Source: an uncultured Saprospiraceae bacterium (lineage in GTDB: Bacteria > Bacteroidota > Bacteroidia > Chitinophagales > Saprospiraceae). Taken from it: DNA of 48,297 nucleotides. The stretch lies in assembly GCA_938007965.1 (NCBI GenBank), contig CALLMH010000011.1, forward strand, positions 1 through 48,297. Direction: 5' to 3'. The translations under genes were made by a program, and so were the position numbers. The notes below the pieces were generated by a model that made no database searches, had not been told where the DNA came from, and was given only the letters and a program-made list of their open reading frames with translations. Numbering within the stretch: position 1 is the first letter of the stretch; each line of letters begins with the position of its first letter. Below are positions 8,263 through 16,351 of the stretch, piece after piece.

Positions 8263-10041
8263 ATGACTATAAATAAAAGACTCTCTGACCTGAGGAAAAG
8301 TATGAAAAACAAGGGCTTAGATGCTTATATAATCCCCTCTAATGATATACATCAAAGTGAATATGTAGCGGAACACTGGAATTGTAGAGAGTGGATCAGT
8401 GGTTTTACGGGTTCGGCAGGTTTGGTCGTCGTTACTGCTGACCATGCTGGATTATGGACCGATTCTAGATATTTTTTGCAAGCTGATTTGGAATTAGAAA
8501 AGACAGAAATAGAATTACATAAACCAAAAGATAGATTTGCCCCTGAGCATATTACATGGCTAAGCGAACATCTCGATCTCGAAGCGACCGTAGGTATAGA
8601 TGGAGATTTGTGCACTATAGGACAGTATGAGCGATACTCAGAAATCCTAAGTAAGAAAAATATAACACTAAATACTTCTCATGATCTCTTTGATGAAATC
8701 TGGGAGGATAGAGCCGATATTCCAGAGAATAGAGTATTCGAGCACGATATAAAATACGCGGGAAAATCTAGAGTAGATAAAATCTATGAGATACGTGCCC
8801 ATATGAAAGATCAAGGTGTAGACCATCATCTCATAACAACGCTAGACGATATCGCCTGGATATTCAACATACGAGGCATTGATGTAGAGTTCAATCCTGT
8901 GGCAGTATCCTTTGCTTTAATATCCACTGATTCTGCTACATTATTCATAGATGGTAAAAAAGTAACTGATGAACTGACAACTACTCTAAATTCTGATGGA
9001 GTCACTTTAACACAATATAGTAATGTTCAAAAAGCACTTTCAGAAATACCTGCATCTGACTCTATCCTCATCGATCGTAGTGTGACTAGTGTAAATCTAT
9101 ACAATGCCATCAAGTGTAATATAGTAGAGGGAAAGACCATCTCGACACTAATGAAAGGGATCAAGAATGAAGTCGAAATCCAACACACTAGAGAAGTAAT
9201 GGCAAAAGATGGAGCAGCTATCGCTAAGACATTCTATTGGATAGAACAACGGTTGAAAAATGATGAAAATGTATCCGAAGCGGATGTATCAGATCAGCTC
9301 GCAGAGCACAGATCAGAGATGGATCATTATATAGGCGAAAGTTTTCCAGCTATAGTAGGCTACAAGGGTAATGGTGCCATCATACACTATAGACCGATGC
9401 ACGACACATGCAAAACCCTGAAGCCAGACGGAATTCTACTTATCGATAGTGGAGGTCAATATTTGAACGGAACTACAGATATCACGCGGACCATTGCACT
9501 CGGTACTCCGAGCAAAGAAGAAAAAAGAAACTTCACACTAGTCTTGAAGGGTAATATAGCGCTTAGTAAAATCAACTTTCCCAAAGGAACCACAGGAGTC
9601 CAACTGGATACCCTAGCAAGGATGTTCTTATGGAATCAAGGTCTCAACTATGGGCACGGTACGGGTCATGGCGTAGGTTTTTTCTTGAATGTACATGAAG
9701 GGCCACAAGGATTCACAGGCATCAGTTCGATAAGAGGTAGAGAACCATTCCAAGAGGGTATGATTACGTCTAACGAGCCCGGTTACTACAAAGTAGACGA
9801 ATATGGCATCAGAGTAGAAAACCTAATGGTAACAGTGCCTTCTGATCATGAAGGGTTTTTGGAATTTGAGACAGTAACTCTGTATCCGATAGACATCAAA
9901 ATGATCGATGAAGCTATATTTTCCAAGAAAGAAAAAGCATGGCTCAATAAATATCATCAACACGTGCTGAAGATGGTCGGTCCGTTTCTTGAGGGCAATA
10001 TTAAGAGTTGGTTCGAATTGAAGTGCAGACCAATGAATTAA
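8263..10041 (+). CDS. Xaa-Pro aminopeptidase (aminopeptidase P, M24B family)
   Basis: The product has 592 residues and removes N-terminal residues before proline. It has the long three-domain form: two creatinase-like N-terminal domains (from NKRLSDLRKSMKNKGLDAYI) and a C-terminal pita-bread catalytic domain. The metal ligands are visible in order: Asp in LLIDSGGQYLNGTTDIT, His in GHGTGHGVG, Glu in TSNEPGYY and Glu in VENLM. A short C-terminal extension follows, as in eukaryote-like APP1. I chose the ATG at 8263 because the longer ORF adds 52 hydrophobic or basic residues with no family match. No signal peptide is seen, so it is cytoplasmic. Confidence 0.93.
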   Translation: MTINKRLSDLRKSMKNKGLDAYIIPSNDIHQSEYVAEHWNCREWISGFTGSAGLVVVTADHAGLWTDSRYFLQADLELEKTEIELHKPKDRFAPEHITWLSEHLDLEATVGIDGDLCTIGQYERYSEILSKKNITLNTSHDLFDEIWEDRADIPENRVFEHDIKYAGKSRVDKIYEIRAHMKDQGVDHHLITTLDDIAWIFNIRGIDVEFNPVAVSFALISTDSATLFIDGKKVTDELTTTLNSDGVTLTQYSNVQKALSEIPASDSILIDRSVTSVNLYNAIKCNIVEGKTISTLMKGIKNEVEIQHTREVMAKDGAAIAKTFYWIEQRLKNDENVSEADVSDQLAEHRSEMDHYIGESFPAIVGYKGNGAIIHYRPMHDTCKTLKPDGILLIDSGGQYLNGTTDITRTIALGTPSKEEKRNFTLVLKGNIALSKINFPKGTTGVQLDTLARMFLWNQGLNYGHGTGHGVGFFLNVHEGPQGFTGISSIRGREPFQEGMITSNEPGYYKVDEYGIRVENLMVTVPSDHEGFLEFETVTLYPIDIKMIDEAIFSKKEKAWLNKYHQHVLKMVGPFLEGNIKSWFELKCRPMN

Positions 10042-10069
10042 ATTACATTTGATCAATTAAAATAAAAAT

Positions 10070-10870
10070 ATGTCAACCATACTAGATGTATATAATCACT
10101 TACATAATATCGCTCCATTCCAATATCAAGAACAATATGATAATGCAGGAATAATAGTAGGTGATCCGTCTAAAGAAGTTACGGGAGTAATCACATGCCT
10201 CGATAGTACAGAAGCTGTCATAGACGAAGCCATAGCGAAGGGAGTGAATCTTGTGGTAGCGCATCACCCCATAGTATTTCGAGGGCTTAAGCGATTCACA
10301 GGTCGTGACTATATAGAAAAAACGGTCATCAAAGCCATCAAAAATGATATCGCCATCATAGCTGTCCATACCAATCTTGATAATGTAATCAATCATGGTG
10401 TAAACGAAAGAATAGCACAACAGATCGGATTGATAAACATCAAGCCACTATCCATAAAATCAGATATAGATCAATCTCATGGTCCGGTCGGTTCTGGAGT
10501 GATTGGAGAATTACAGCAACCTATCCCAGAAATGACTTTTTTGAAAAATCTGAAAATCAAAATGAACGCCTCTCTCGTAAAACATACCGCTTTATTGGGA
10601 TCACCAATCAATCGTGTAGCGGTTTGTGGAGGAGTAGGAGGGTTTTTACTAGGTGCTGCGATCAAGCAAAACGCAGATATATTCATAACTTCTGACTATA
10701 AATATCATGAGTTTTTTGATGCCAATGATGAGATAATAATAGCGGATATTGGCCATTATGAAAGTGAACAATTTACAATCAACCTTCTACAGGAAATAAT
10801 AAGTAGAAAATTTAGTACCTTTGCAGCCCATTGCACAGAAGTGGTAACGAATCCCGTTAACTATTTATAA
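10070..10870 (+). CDS. Nif3-like dinuclear metal centre protein
   Basis: The product has 266 residues of the Nif3/YbgI family, a toroidal hexamer with a two-metal site at each subunit and a still debated enzymatic role, often proposed as GTP cyclohydrolase-like. The metal-binding motifs are AHHPIVFRG, HTNLDN and ADIGHYESEQ. Many Bacteroidota members have about 365 residues because a PII-like domain is inserted in the middle. This one lacks the insertion and resembles the short form. It is followed after 14 bp by the zinc-ribbon coiled-coil gene, a pairing often kept in this phylum. Confidence 0.9.
   Translation: MSTILDVYNHLHNIAPFQYQEQYDNAGIIVGDPSKEVTGVITCLDSTEAVIDEAIAKGVNLVVAHHPIVFRGLKRFTGRDYIEKTVIKAIKNDIAIIAVHTNLDNVINHGVNERIAQQIGLINIKPLSIKSDIDQSHGPVGSGVIGELQQPIPEMTFLKNLKIKMNASLVKHTALLGSPINRVAVCGGVGGFLLGAAIKQNADIFITSDYKYHEFFDANDEIIIADIGHYESEQFTINLLQEIISRKFSTFAAHCTEVVTNPVNYL
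10816..10823 (+). promoter_or_regulatory. TACCTTTG, candidate -7 promoter box inside the nif3-like gene
   Basis: The octamer fits the Bacteroidota -7 consensus TAnnTTTG and lies 62 bp before the zinc-ribbon gene, inside the end of the nif3-like gene. No clear -33 TTG is seen. It could give that gene its own promoter within the operon. Chance occurrence is possible. Confidence 0.35.
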
Positions 10871-10884
10871 TAATTAGGAATTAT

Positions 10885-11625
10885 ATGGCGACACAAGAAC
10901 AGTCAATAAAAGACAAATTAACAGAGCTCTACAGATTACAGCAAATCGATTCTAAACTTGCTGAAATAGAAATCCTTAAGGGAGAACTTCCTATGGAAGT
11001 GGGTGACTTAGAAGATGAAATCATCGGACTAGAGACTAGAATCACCAAGCTCAAAGAGAGTATCGGTGAAATCGAAACAGAGGTGAGCAATCATAATGCA
11101 AACATCGCAGAATCTGAAGCGCTGATAGAAAAATACAACGGTCAACTTGATAATGTCAAGAACAATAGAGAGTACGACGCATTGACTAAAGAAATCGAAC
11201 TTCAAAAACTAGAAATTCAACTTTCTGGTAAAAAGATCAATGATACTAAAAGTGGAAAGATCACAAAAGAAGATGCTTTGGAAAAAGCGGAAGCTAGGCT
11301 TGACGGCAAACAAAAAGATCTAGAAACTAAGAAAGTAGAACTGGAGAAAATTATCAGTAAAACTGAAAAGGAAGAAACGAAGCTCAAAAAACAAAGTGAG
11401 AAAGCCAAAAAGACAATCGATGAGCGTCTATTGAAGTCTTACAATAAAATCAGTAGCAGTTATAGAAATGGACTCGCAGTAGTAACTGTAAATAGAGGAT
11501 CATGTGGAGGATGCTTCAATAGAATACCACCACAGCAGATCATAGAAATCGGAGTTATGAAGAATATCATAGCATGCGAGCATTGTGGTAGAGTTATCGT
11601 AGACGAATCATTTGCCGGAGAATAA
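10885..11625 (+). CDS. Coiled-coil protein with C4 zinc ribbon (CT398-like)
   Basis: The product has 246 residues. Residues about 10-180 form a long antiparallel coiled coil rich in Glu, Lys and Leu. The C-terminus is a zinc ribbon with the cysteine pairs CGGC (in SCGGCFNRIP) and CEHC (in ACEHCGRVI). This matches the CT398/Hp0958 family. In epsilonproteobacteria a homologue links flagellar regulation and sigma-54, but no flagellar genes are seen here and the role in Bacteroidota is unknown. Expression is likely coupled to the nif3-like gene 14 bp upstream. A terminator follows at 11651. Confidence 0.85.
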   Translation: MATQEQSIKDKLTELYRLQQIDSKLAEIEILKGELPMEVGDLEDEIIGLETRITKLKESIGEIETEVSNHNANIAESEALIEKYNGQLDNVKNNREYDALTKEIELQKLEIQLSGKKINDTKSGKITKEDALEKAEARLDGKQKDLETKKVELEKIISKTEKEETKLKKQSEKAKKTIDERLLKSYNKISSSYRNGLAVVTVNRGSCGGCFNRIPPQQIIEIGVMKNIIACEHCGRVIVDESFAGE

Positions 11626-11650
11626 TTCCCACCAAATATCAAGATATATG

Positions 11651-11684
11651 AAAGCCTTTGAATTAATTTTTGAAGGCTTTTTTT
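11651..11684 (+). terminator. Intrinsic terminator after the zinc-ribbon gene
   Basis: The arms AAAGCCTT (11651-11658) and AAGGCTTT (11673-11680) are followed by a run of T. It begins 26 bp after the stop codon of the zinc-ribbon gene and ends the nif3-like operon. The convergent gene at 11690 ends just beyond it. Confidence 0.8.
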
Positions 11685-11689
11685 AATTT

Positions 11690-12778
11690 TTAATCACCGC
11701 TATACCATCTCAAGAATAGACTGCCTAAGCTATCTTTCGAATCACTTACGATGGCCTTCCTCTTCCAATATATATGAGGAAAAGTCTTATCTCGCAATGT
11801 CAATGGTGCTTTGTGTTTTTTCTCTTTGATCATATTTGCTTCTTTAGCAAATGATAACGATCTCCTATTGCAAATCACTTGAAAATCAGTACCCGTAGGA
11901 TCTAATGAGAATCTATGAAGGTCCTCTTTGTACTGAGACATTCTCTTCCATCTTCCTACTTGATTTTCCATTTCGAAATCCGGGAAGGTAATTTTTTCTA
12001 CTTCCTTTAATTGAAAGTTTGGTTCTTTTTGAGACCAGGTAATTACGACCAATGGAAGTCCTGACTGTACTCTTAATATCTCCTGAGAAGTCCACCTTCT
12101 GATATCATCATGGTATACGACTTTTGATCCTCTTTCTGTATTTATAGTAGACTTTTGTTTACAAAGGAAATAATCATTGTTGCTGTGTTGTAACACACCG
12201 ATGGCCTTAGCGTTTTGATACTCTATGATGGCAATCGGATTGCCTTCTGAATCCGAACAAAAACAATCTATATTAGTCGGCCATGGTGTGCCACACCTAC
12301 GTAGCACCTTGTCTATTAATGGTAAATCATCATATTCTCTAAATTTTTTGGTTGATTTCCACCCTTTTATCTGTGCTAGATATTGACCGAATGCCTGATA
12401 CGAACCAAATGCTCTGACAATCTCTACATCAGCTGTATCTCGAAACTCTAGAACAAATACATAACCTGACTCGTCATTGTGTAATACATACGAAAGAGGT
12501 AATCCAAATGCGTTGGCGAAGTTGATTTTACGCTGCAAACCATCCTCTGACTCTAAGCTAATGATCGACGCAAGAACATTTTCTTTATTCTTCTCTCCGT
12601 CAAAATTGATATCAACCTGCGCTCGCTCGAATAGATGCGTAGTTTGGTTCTCTGCATTCTGATTACATCCTTCTATTCCTTCATAAAAGAAACTCGTGTC
12701 AGTTTTCAATAGAATTTTCGCCCAATTATCGGCATCACTTCTTTCTGATGTTTCTTTACGGAAGTTTAGTAGTTGCAT
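11690..12778 (-). CDS. Uncharacterised 362-aa protein, possible PD-(D/E)xK nuclease-like core
   Basis: I do not recognise a named family. The product has no signal peptide or membrane helix. Residues about 155-260 are suggestive: D171 in TNIDCFCSD, then a strand IAIIEYQNAK with E186, Q188 and K191, then LPLVVITWSQ. This strand-Asp, strand-Glu-x-Gln/Lys layout resembles PD-(D/E)xK nuclease cores, with Gln in place of the usual Lys. The first 150 residues contain acidic and amphipathic segments without clear motifs. It lies two genes downstream of a DNA methyltransferase on the same strand, which makes a restriction role possible but unproven. Confidence 0.7.
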   Translation of the reverse strand: MQLLNFRKETSERSDADNWAKILLKTDTSFFYEGIEGCNQNAENQTTHLFERAQVDINFDGEKNKENVLASIISLESEDGLQRKINFANAFGLPLSYVLHNDESGYVFVLEFRDTADVEIVRAFGSYQAFGQYLAQIKGWKSTKKFREYDDLPLIDKVLRRCGTPWPTNIDCFCSDSEGNPIAIIEYQNAKAIGVLQHSNNDYFLCKQKSTINTERGSKVVYHDDIRRWTSQEILRVQSGLPLVVITWSQKEPNFQLKEVEKITFPDFEMENQVGRWKRMSQYKEDLHRFSLDPTGTDFQVICNRRSLSFAKEANMIKEKKHKAPLTLRDKTFPHIYWKRKAIVSDSKDSLGSLFLRWYSGD

Positions 12779-12998
12779 ATCACTTCATTGAGTTAAGGCT
12801 TTATGTTGTTTTGAGTGGTTCGTAAAGATAATCTGACTAATTCTAAATTAGGACTAAAAAGTAAAAGTCGATATTTCGAGAAAAAGGATGGTGAGATTTC
12901 TCTAAATATTTCCATCTCTAATTTCTTCCTCGAATATGTATCAAGAGGATAAAATCGCCTCTATATTTGAACTTACTGCGATTAAAATAGATCCTAGA

Positions 12999-13940
12999 TT
13001 AGTCATTTTTATACGAAATAAAATCTAAAATTAGCTTATTTATTACGTCTGGTTGTTCCTCTTGGATGAAGTGTTTGGCATCTAAGATGTGTACATCACG
13101 ATCTTGTATTTTGAGGTCTTTTTTTACTTGTTCGCTTTGTGGGGTCCACTGTAGCATTTCATCATTTTTACCCCATATGACCATGGCAGGGGTATCAAGA
13201 TTTTGTAGTACCTGTTGATATTTGGGCAATTCATTGCAGGTCTGAGTGAAGAAGTAGTACATCGCTTTGGTCTTGTTTTCTAAGAGCGGTTTTTTGTATC
13301 CTTCTATATCTGCTTTGGTGAGATCATCTTCGTTCAATCCCATATCGAATAGGTTATTCAATAGCGTCTTCGTGGTGATTCCATTATTATACCCCCACAT
13401 AGCTATCTTGGCAAAGATTCCTGGCTCCATCCTCATCGGTGGATGAAATCCTTCTTCATAAATGATCGAATTGAGGATAATAAGGTTTTCTACCTTTTCG
13501 GGTGATTTTTTTATCATCTCCCATGTCCATAGTCCACCTGCATCGTGCATTACGTGAGACCACTTATCTATACCCAAGTGATCCATCAGAGCGAGTAATC
13601 TTGTAGCATGATTTTCGCCAGAATATATATCGTATCCTTTTGGGCTATCACTATTTCCAAAGCCCAACATATCAGGTGCAATCACTCTATGCCCACCATC
13701 TACTAACCCATCGATCATACGTCTATACAACCAAGAAGAAGTCGGCACACCATGAAGTAATAATATAACAGGACCTTCTCCTCGGTCAATATATCTGAGA
13801 TTACCTTCATCAGACGTAAAGGATTTCTGATTACTTCGGAATTCGCTGTAATTCCACGCTTTTTCACTTGGCAGATAGTTTCTTCGGCCACAATTAGTTA
13901 ACATCATAGAGGTTAAGGTAAGAAAGATTATATATTTCAT
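12999..13940 (-). CDS. Alpha/beta hydrolase lipoprotein of the haloalkane dehalogenase/epoxide hydrolase type
   Basis: The product has 313 residues. A likely lipoprotein signal ends at C17 (MMLTNC), so it is probably membrane-anchored on the periplasmic side. The fold motifs are in order: oxyanion loop HGVP (63-66), nucleophile elbow MHDAGG with Asp133, acid in WGKNDE (D260) and catalytic His290 in DAKHF. An Asp nucleophile, not Ser, points to haloalkane dehalogenase or epoxide hydrolase chemistry through an ester intermediate. The true substrate cannot be read from sequence. The position of the secondary Trp/Asn halide-stabilising residues is not certain. It starts 10 bp after the methyltransferase stop, so the two are probably co-transcribed. 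Confidence 0.85.
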   Translation of the reverse strand: MKYIIFLTLTSMMLTNCGRRNYLPSEKAWNYSEFRSNQKSFTSDEGNLRYIDRGEGPVILLLHGVPTSSWLYRRMIDGLVDGGHRVIAPDMLGFGNSDSPKGYDIYSGENHATRLLALMDHLGIDKWSHVMHDAGGLWTWEMIKKSPEKVENLIILNSIIYEEGFHPPMRMEPGIFAKIAMWGYNNGITTKTLLNNLFDMGLNEDDLTKADIEGYKKPLLENKTKAMYYFFTQTCNELPKYQQVLQNLDTPAMVIWGKNDEMLQWTPQSEQVKKDLKIQDRDVHILDAKHFIQEEQPDVINKLILDFISYKND

Positions 13941-13950
13941 GATTTTATTT

Positions 13951-15327
13951 TTATTTAATGTCTTCTATTCGTTGATTTTTTATATAAAATTTATCTGTTA
14001 AGGTGTCTGCCCCTTCTACATAGTTGATTGGATTTTCGTTATGATCTATTTGCAATTTACCAAAATAGATCAGTTCTTCCTCCATTACTTGTTGTAATCT
14101 TGGAATCATTACTTTCTCAGTGAAGTCCATTTTTTCAATGAGCATAAATCTACGGTTGCTTTTGTCTTCCTTATTGACATTCATTACTGCATGAGCGGTA
14201 GAGCCACTTCCGCCAAAAAAATCTAGAATTAGATCATCGGTACCAGAAGCGAACCTTATTATTTTCTGCAGCAGATTGATAGATTTGGGATTATGAAACT
14301 TCTTTTCACCGAGCATCTTTGTCAATGCTTTTGTCGATCTCCGATTATCTTCATAATGGTAACCCTTCAATAACTCTGTAGCTGTATCTATTCTTTTTTT
14401 TATTTTTGGTATACCATTTTCGTCTGATGGCCATAGGACATCTCCTTTTTCATCTGCTGCCCAGAAGGTTTTAGCGGGCCATCGGTAGCCGTTGAGTGGT
14501 TTTTTACAAACCTTGCCTGTGATCGGATGTATGATGTCCATATCGTAGCCTCCTAGTCGCGTATTTGCAGAGTTGCCTGGATAAAATACACCTATTTCAT
14601 CCACATAATTATAATGTGACACCCCCGAAAGATCTATTTCTTTACTCTTCTTCATGCCATTGATCCATGCTCTTAGTGCTTTTTGGATTGCTGAAGGATT
14701 ATCGTTTCCTATTTCAGATTTTATTTCCTCGTATCTCTTGATGATGTGTTTGGCTTTATCAGATTTCACCTTCCACTTCTTTAGATTGGAGCGCTCTTTG
14801 GCGTAGCAGAGTACGTATTCATGCTGATTGGAGATTTGAGTAGCATTATTATCCGATGCTGTTTCCCAGATTATTTCACCTACGAAGTTTGATCTACCAA
14901 ATATCTCGTCGCACAGTACCTTGAGGTAAGCCATTTCTTTGATATCGATAGATATAAATATTGTTCCTGTGCTATGTAGTAACTCTTTGGCTATTTCCAA
15001 TCTATTCTTCATGAATCGTAGCCATTCATCATGTGGCACACTGTCTTTATATCCAAAGAAAGTCTTACCCGTATTGTACGGTGGATCGATATATATAAGC
15101 TTTATCTCGTCTTGAAGTAGATGCTTGAGGCTATGAAGTATTGGCAGGTTATCACCTTTGAGTATATAGTTGTGTCCAGGTTCCATATTATGAACCTCAG
15201 CAAGATTGTCGGGCAAAAGTCTAAGCCATTCTCCGATTTGTTTTTTATGAGATATGGTTTCTAGCGCATCTTTGCCAATTTCTTGGGCGAGGCTATCCTT
15301 TTTTCCTTCGAAGGTAAGATGGATCAT
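13951..15327 (-). CDS. Site-specific DNA adenine methyltransferase (beta-class, Mod-like)
   Basis: The product has 458 residues. The catalytic motif IV, DPPY, is at 81-84 (LIYIDPPYNTG) and the AdoMet-binding motif I, DFFGGSGST, at 369-377. This order (IV before I) defines the beta class that makes N6-methyladenine, as in type III Mod subunits. The segment between them (about 130-350) should hold the target recognition part. It is shorter than most type III Mod proteins, and no Res helicase/nuclease gene is adjacent. It may be an orphan methyltransferase or work with the possible nuclease encoded at 11690. The hydrolase follows 10 bp downstream. Confidence 0.88.
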   Translation of the reverse strand: MIHLTFEGKKDSLAQEIGKDALETISHKKQIGEWLRLLPDNLAEVHNMEPGHNYILKGDNLPILHSLKHLLQDEIKLIYIDPPYNTGKTFFGYKDSVPHDEWLRFMKNRLEIAKELLHSTGTIFISIDIKEMAYLKVLCDEIFGRSNFVGEIIWETASDNNATQISNQHEYVLCYAKERSNLKKWKVKSDKAKHIIKRYEEIKSEIGNDNPSAIQKALRAWINGMKKSKEIDLSGVSHYNYVDEIGVFYPGNSANTRLGGYDMDIIHPITGKVCKKPLNGYRWPAKTFWAADEKGDVLWPSDENGIPKIKKRIDTATELLKGYHYEDNRRSTKALTKMLGEKKFHNPKSINLLQKIIRFASGTDDLILDFFGGSGSTAHAVMNVNKEDKSNRRFMLIEKMDFTEKVMIPRLQQVMEEELIYFGKLQIDHNENPINYVEGADTLTDKFYIKNQRIEDIK

Positions 15328-15355
15328 GAATTTGGATTATTAATCGACAAAAGAA

Positions 15356-16060
15356 TTAGCGCTGTACGCTCATAGCATCTATCTTAGAAAGTGTGGAGCC
15401 ACTGCTCATTAAGGCCCTTGCTAATTTCAAATTAAAGGTCTTCAAGTCCGTCAGGTCTACATTAAACAAGGTTGATTTATTGCTTCCATTAGCATTGAGT
15501 AGTTTCGTATATCCAATGATAAATGACCAGCCCTGTAATGTGGTGAAAATAGGGTCTACTTCTGGTAGAATGCTGCCGTCTTCTTGTCCTCTTTCTATTT
15601 CTTTGGCTGTCAGTTTGAATGGTAGATTCTGAATATCCTGTAATTTCATATAGTACAGGCTTTCCTTTGTCGCTTCGGTCAGTTTAGTTTTATCTTTTCC
15701 AGAGGAGGTGGATCTTACCATTGAGAAATAATCAAGAAGTGTCTCCGAATAGAGAAAATTTTCCTCACAAAAAGTCATGAATGTCTCTATCAATGCTACT
15801 ACAGAGTCGATTCCTTTTTTCCCTTTATTGAGATCTAAAGATTTATAATAAGCATCATTCAGTGATTGTAATGCGCGATAGGTAATAGCTAGATACAGGT
15901 TCTCTTTACTTTGGAAATAAGAATATAATGTCACTTTAGTAATCCCCGCCTCAGATGCAATATCTTCCATCTTAGCATTCTTGAATCCGACAAGTTTGAA
16001 TATTTTTTCAGCCGCCTCAATTATATTATTTTCTTTTAATACTCTTTTTGTATCCTTCAT
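15356..16060 (-). CDS. TetR-family transcriptional regulator
   Basis: The product has 234 residues. The N-terminal DNA-binding domain is typical: AAEKIFKLVGFKNAKMEDIA, then GITKVTLYSYFQSKENLYLA, the helix-turn-helix with recognition helix. The C-terminal ligand-binding and dimer region is not assignable to a ligand. I chose the ATG at 16058-16060. A TTG 24 bp upstream would add eight residues that look unlike the family start. It lies upstream of the methyltransferase with a 28-bp gap and could co-regulate it and the hydrolase, or itself. A dyad at 16295 is a candidate operator. Confidence 0.88.
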   Translation of the reverse strand: MKDTKRVLKENNIIEAAEKIFKLVGFKNAKMEDIASEAGITKVTLYSYFQSKENLYLAITYRALQSLNDAYYKSLDLNKGKKGIDSVVALIETFMTFCEENFLYSETLLDYFSMVRSTSSGKDKTKLTEATKESLYYMKLQDIQNLPFKLTAKEIERGQEDGSILPEVDPIFTTLQGWSFIIGYTKLLNANGSNKSTLFNVDLTDLKTFNLKLARALMSSGSTLSKIDAMSVQR

Positions 16061-16187
16061 ACTTCTATTCTCAATCTCACACAAATCTAATAAAAATTAA
16101 ACTTTGAGTTAAAACATTGATTTACGATGCGTTTCTAGTTTGCCGTTTTTTTTTTGCGTTAAAAATTTTGTTTGGGCAATATCATAA

Positions 16188-16226
16188 AGTGATCTAGTAA
16201 ATCAAACAGTCCTAGCGATTTAGTAA
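16188..16226 (+). repeat. Two copies of AGyGATyTAGTAA in the TetR upstream region
   Basis: AGTGATCTAGTAA (16188-16200) and AGCGATTTAGTAA (16214-16226) lie 26 bp apart, centre to centre. A third copy, AGTGATTTAGTAA, is at 20970-20982, upstream of parC. All three are in non-coding DNA and on the same strand. They could be binding sites for one regulator, or a degenerate repeat. Confidence 0.4.
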
Positions 16227-16294
16227 ATATATATAGGTCAGTTCTAGCCACCATTGAAAAACGGTCTAGTACTATTAAATGTACTTTGAGATAC

Positions 16295-16310
16295 AGTGAT
16301 TCTAATCACT
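16295..16310. promoter_or_regulatory. 16-bp perfect dyad, possible operator
   Basis: AGTGATT and AATCACT form a perfect inverted repeat around CT. It lies 235 bp upstream of the TetR start and 42 bp beyond the stop of the 472-aa gene. Dyads of this size are typical regulator sites, but the distance from the TetR start is large. It could also be a weak hairpin. Confidence 0.35.
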
Positions 16311-16351
16311 ACATAACTATCAAAGAAAGCGACATTCCGAAATTCACCTAT

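Noticed and set aside
13951-15327. Complete type III restriction-modification system
   Set aside because: Only the Mod-like gene is present; no Res helicase-nuclease lies on either side.
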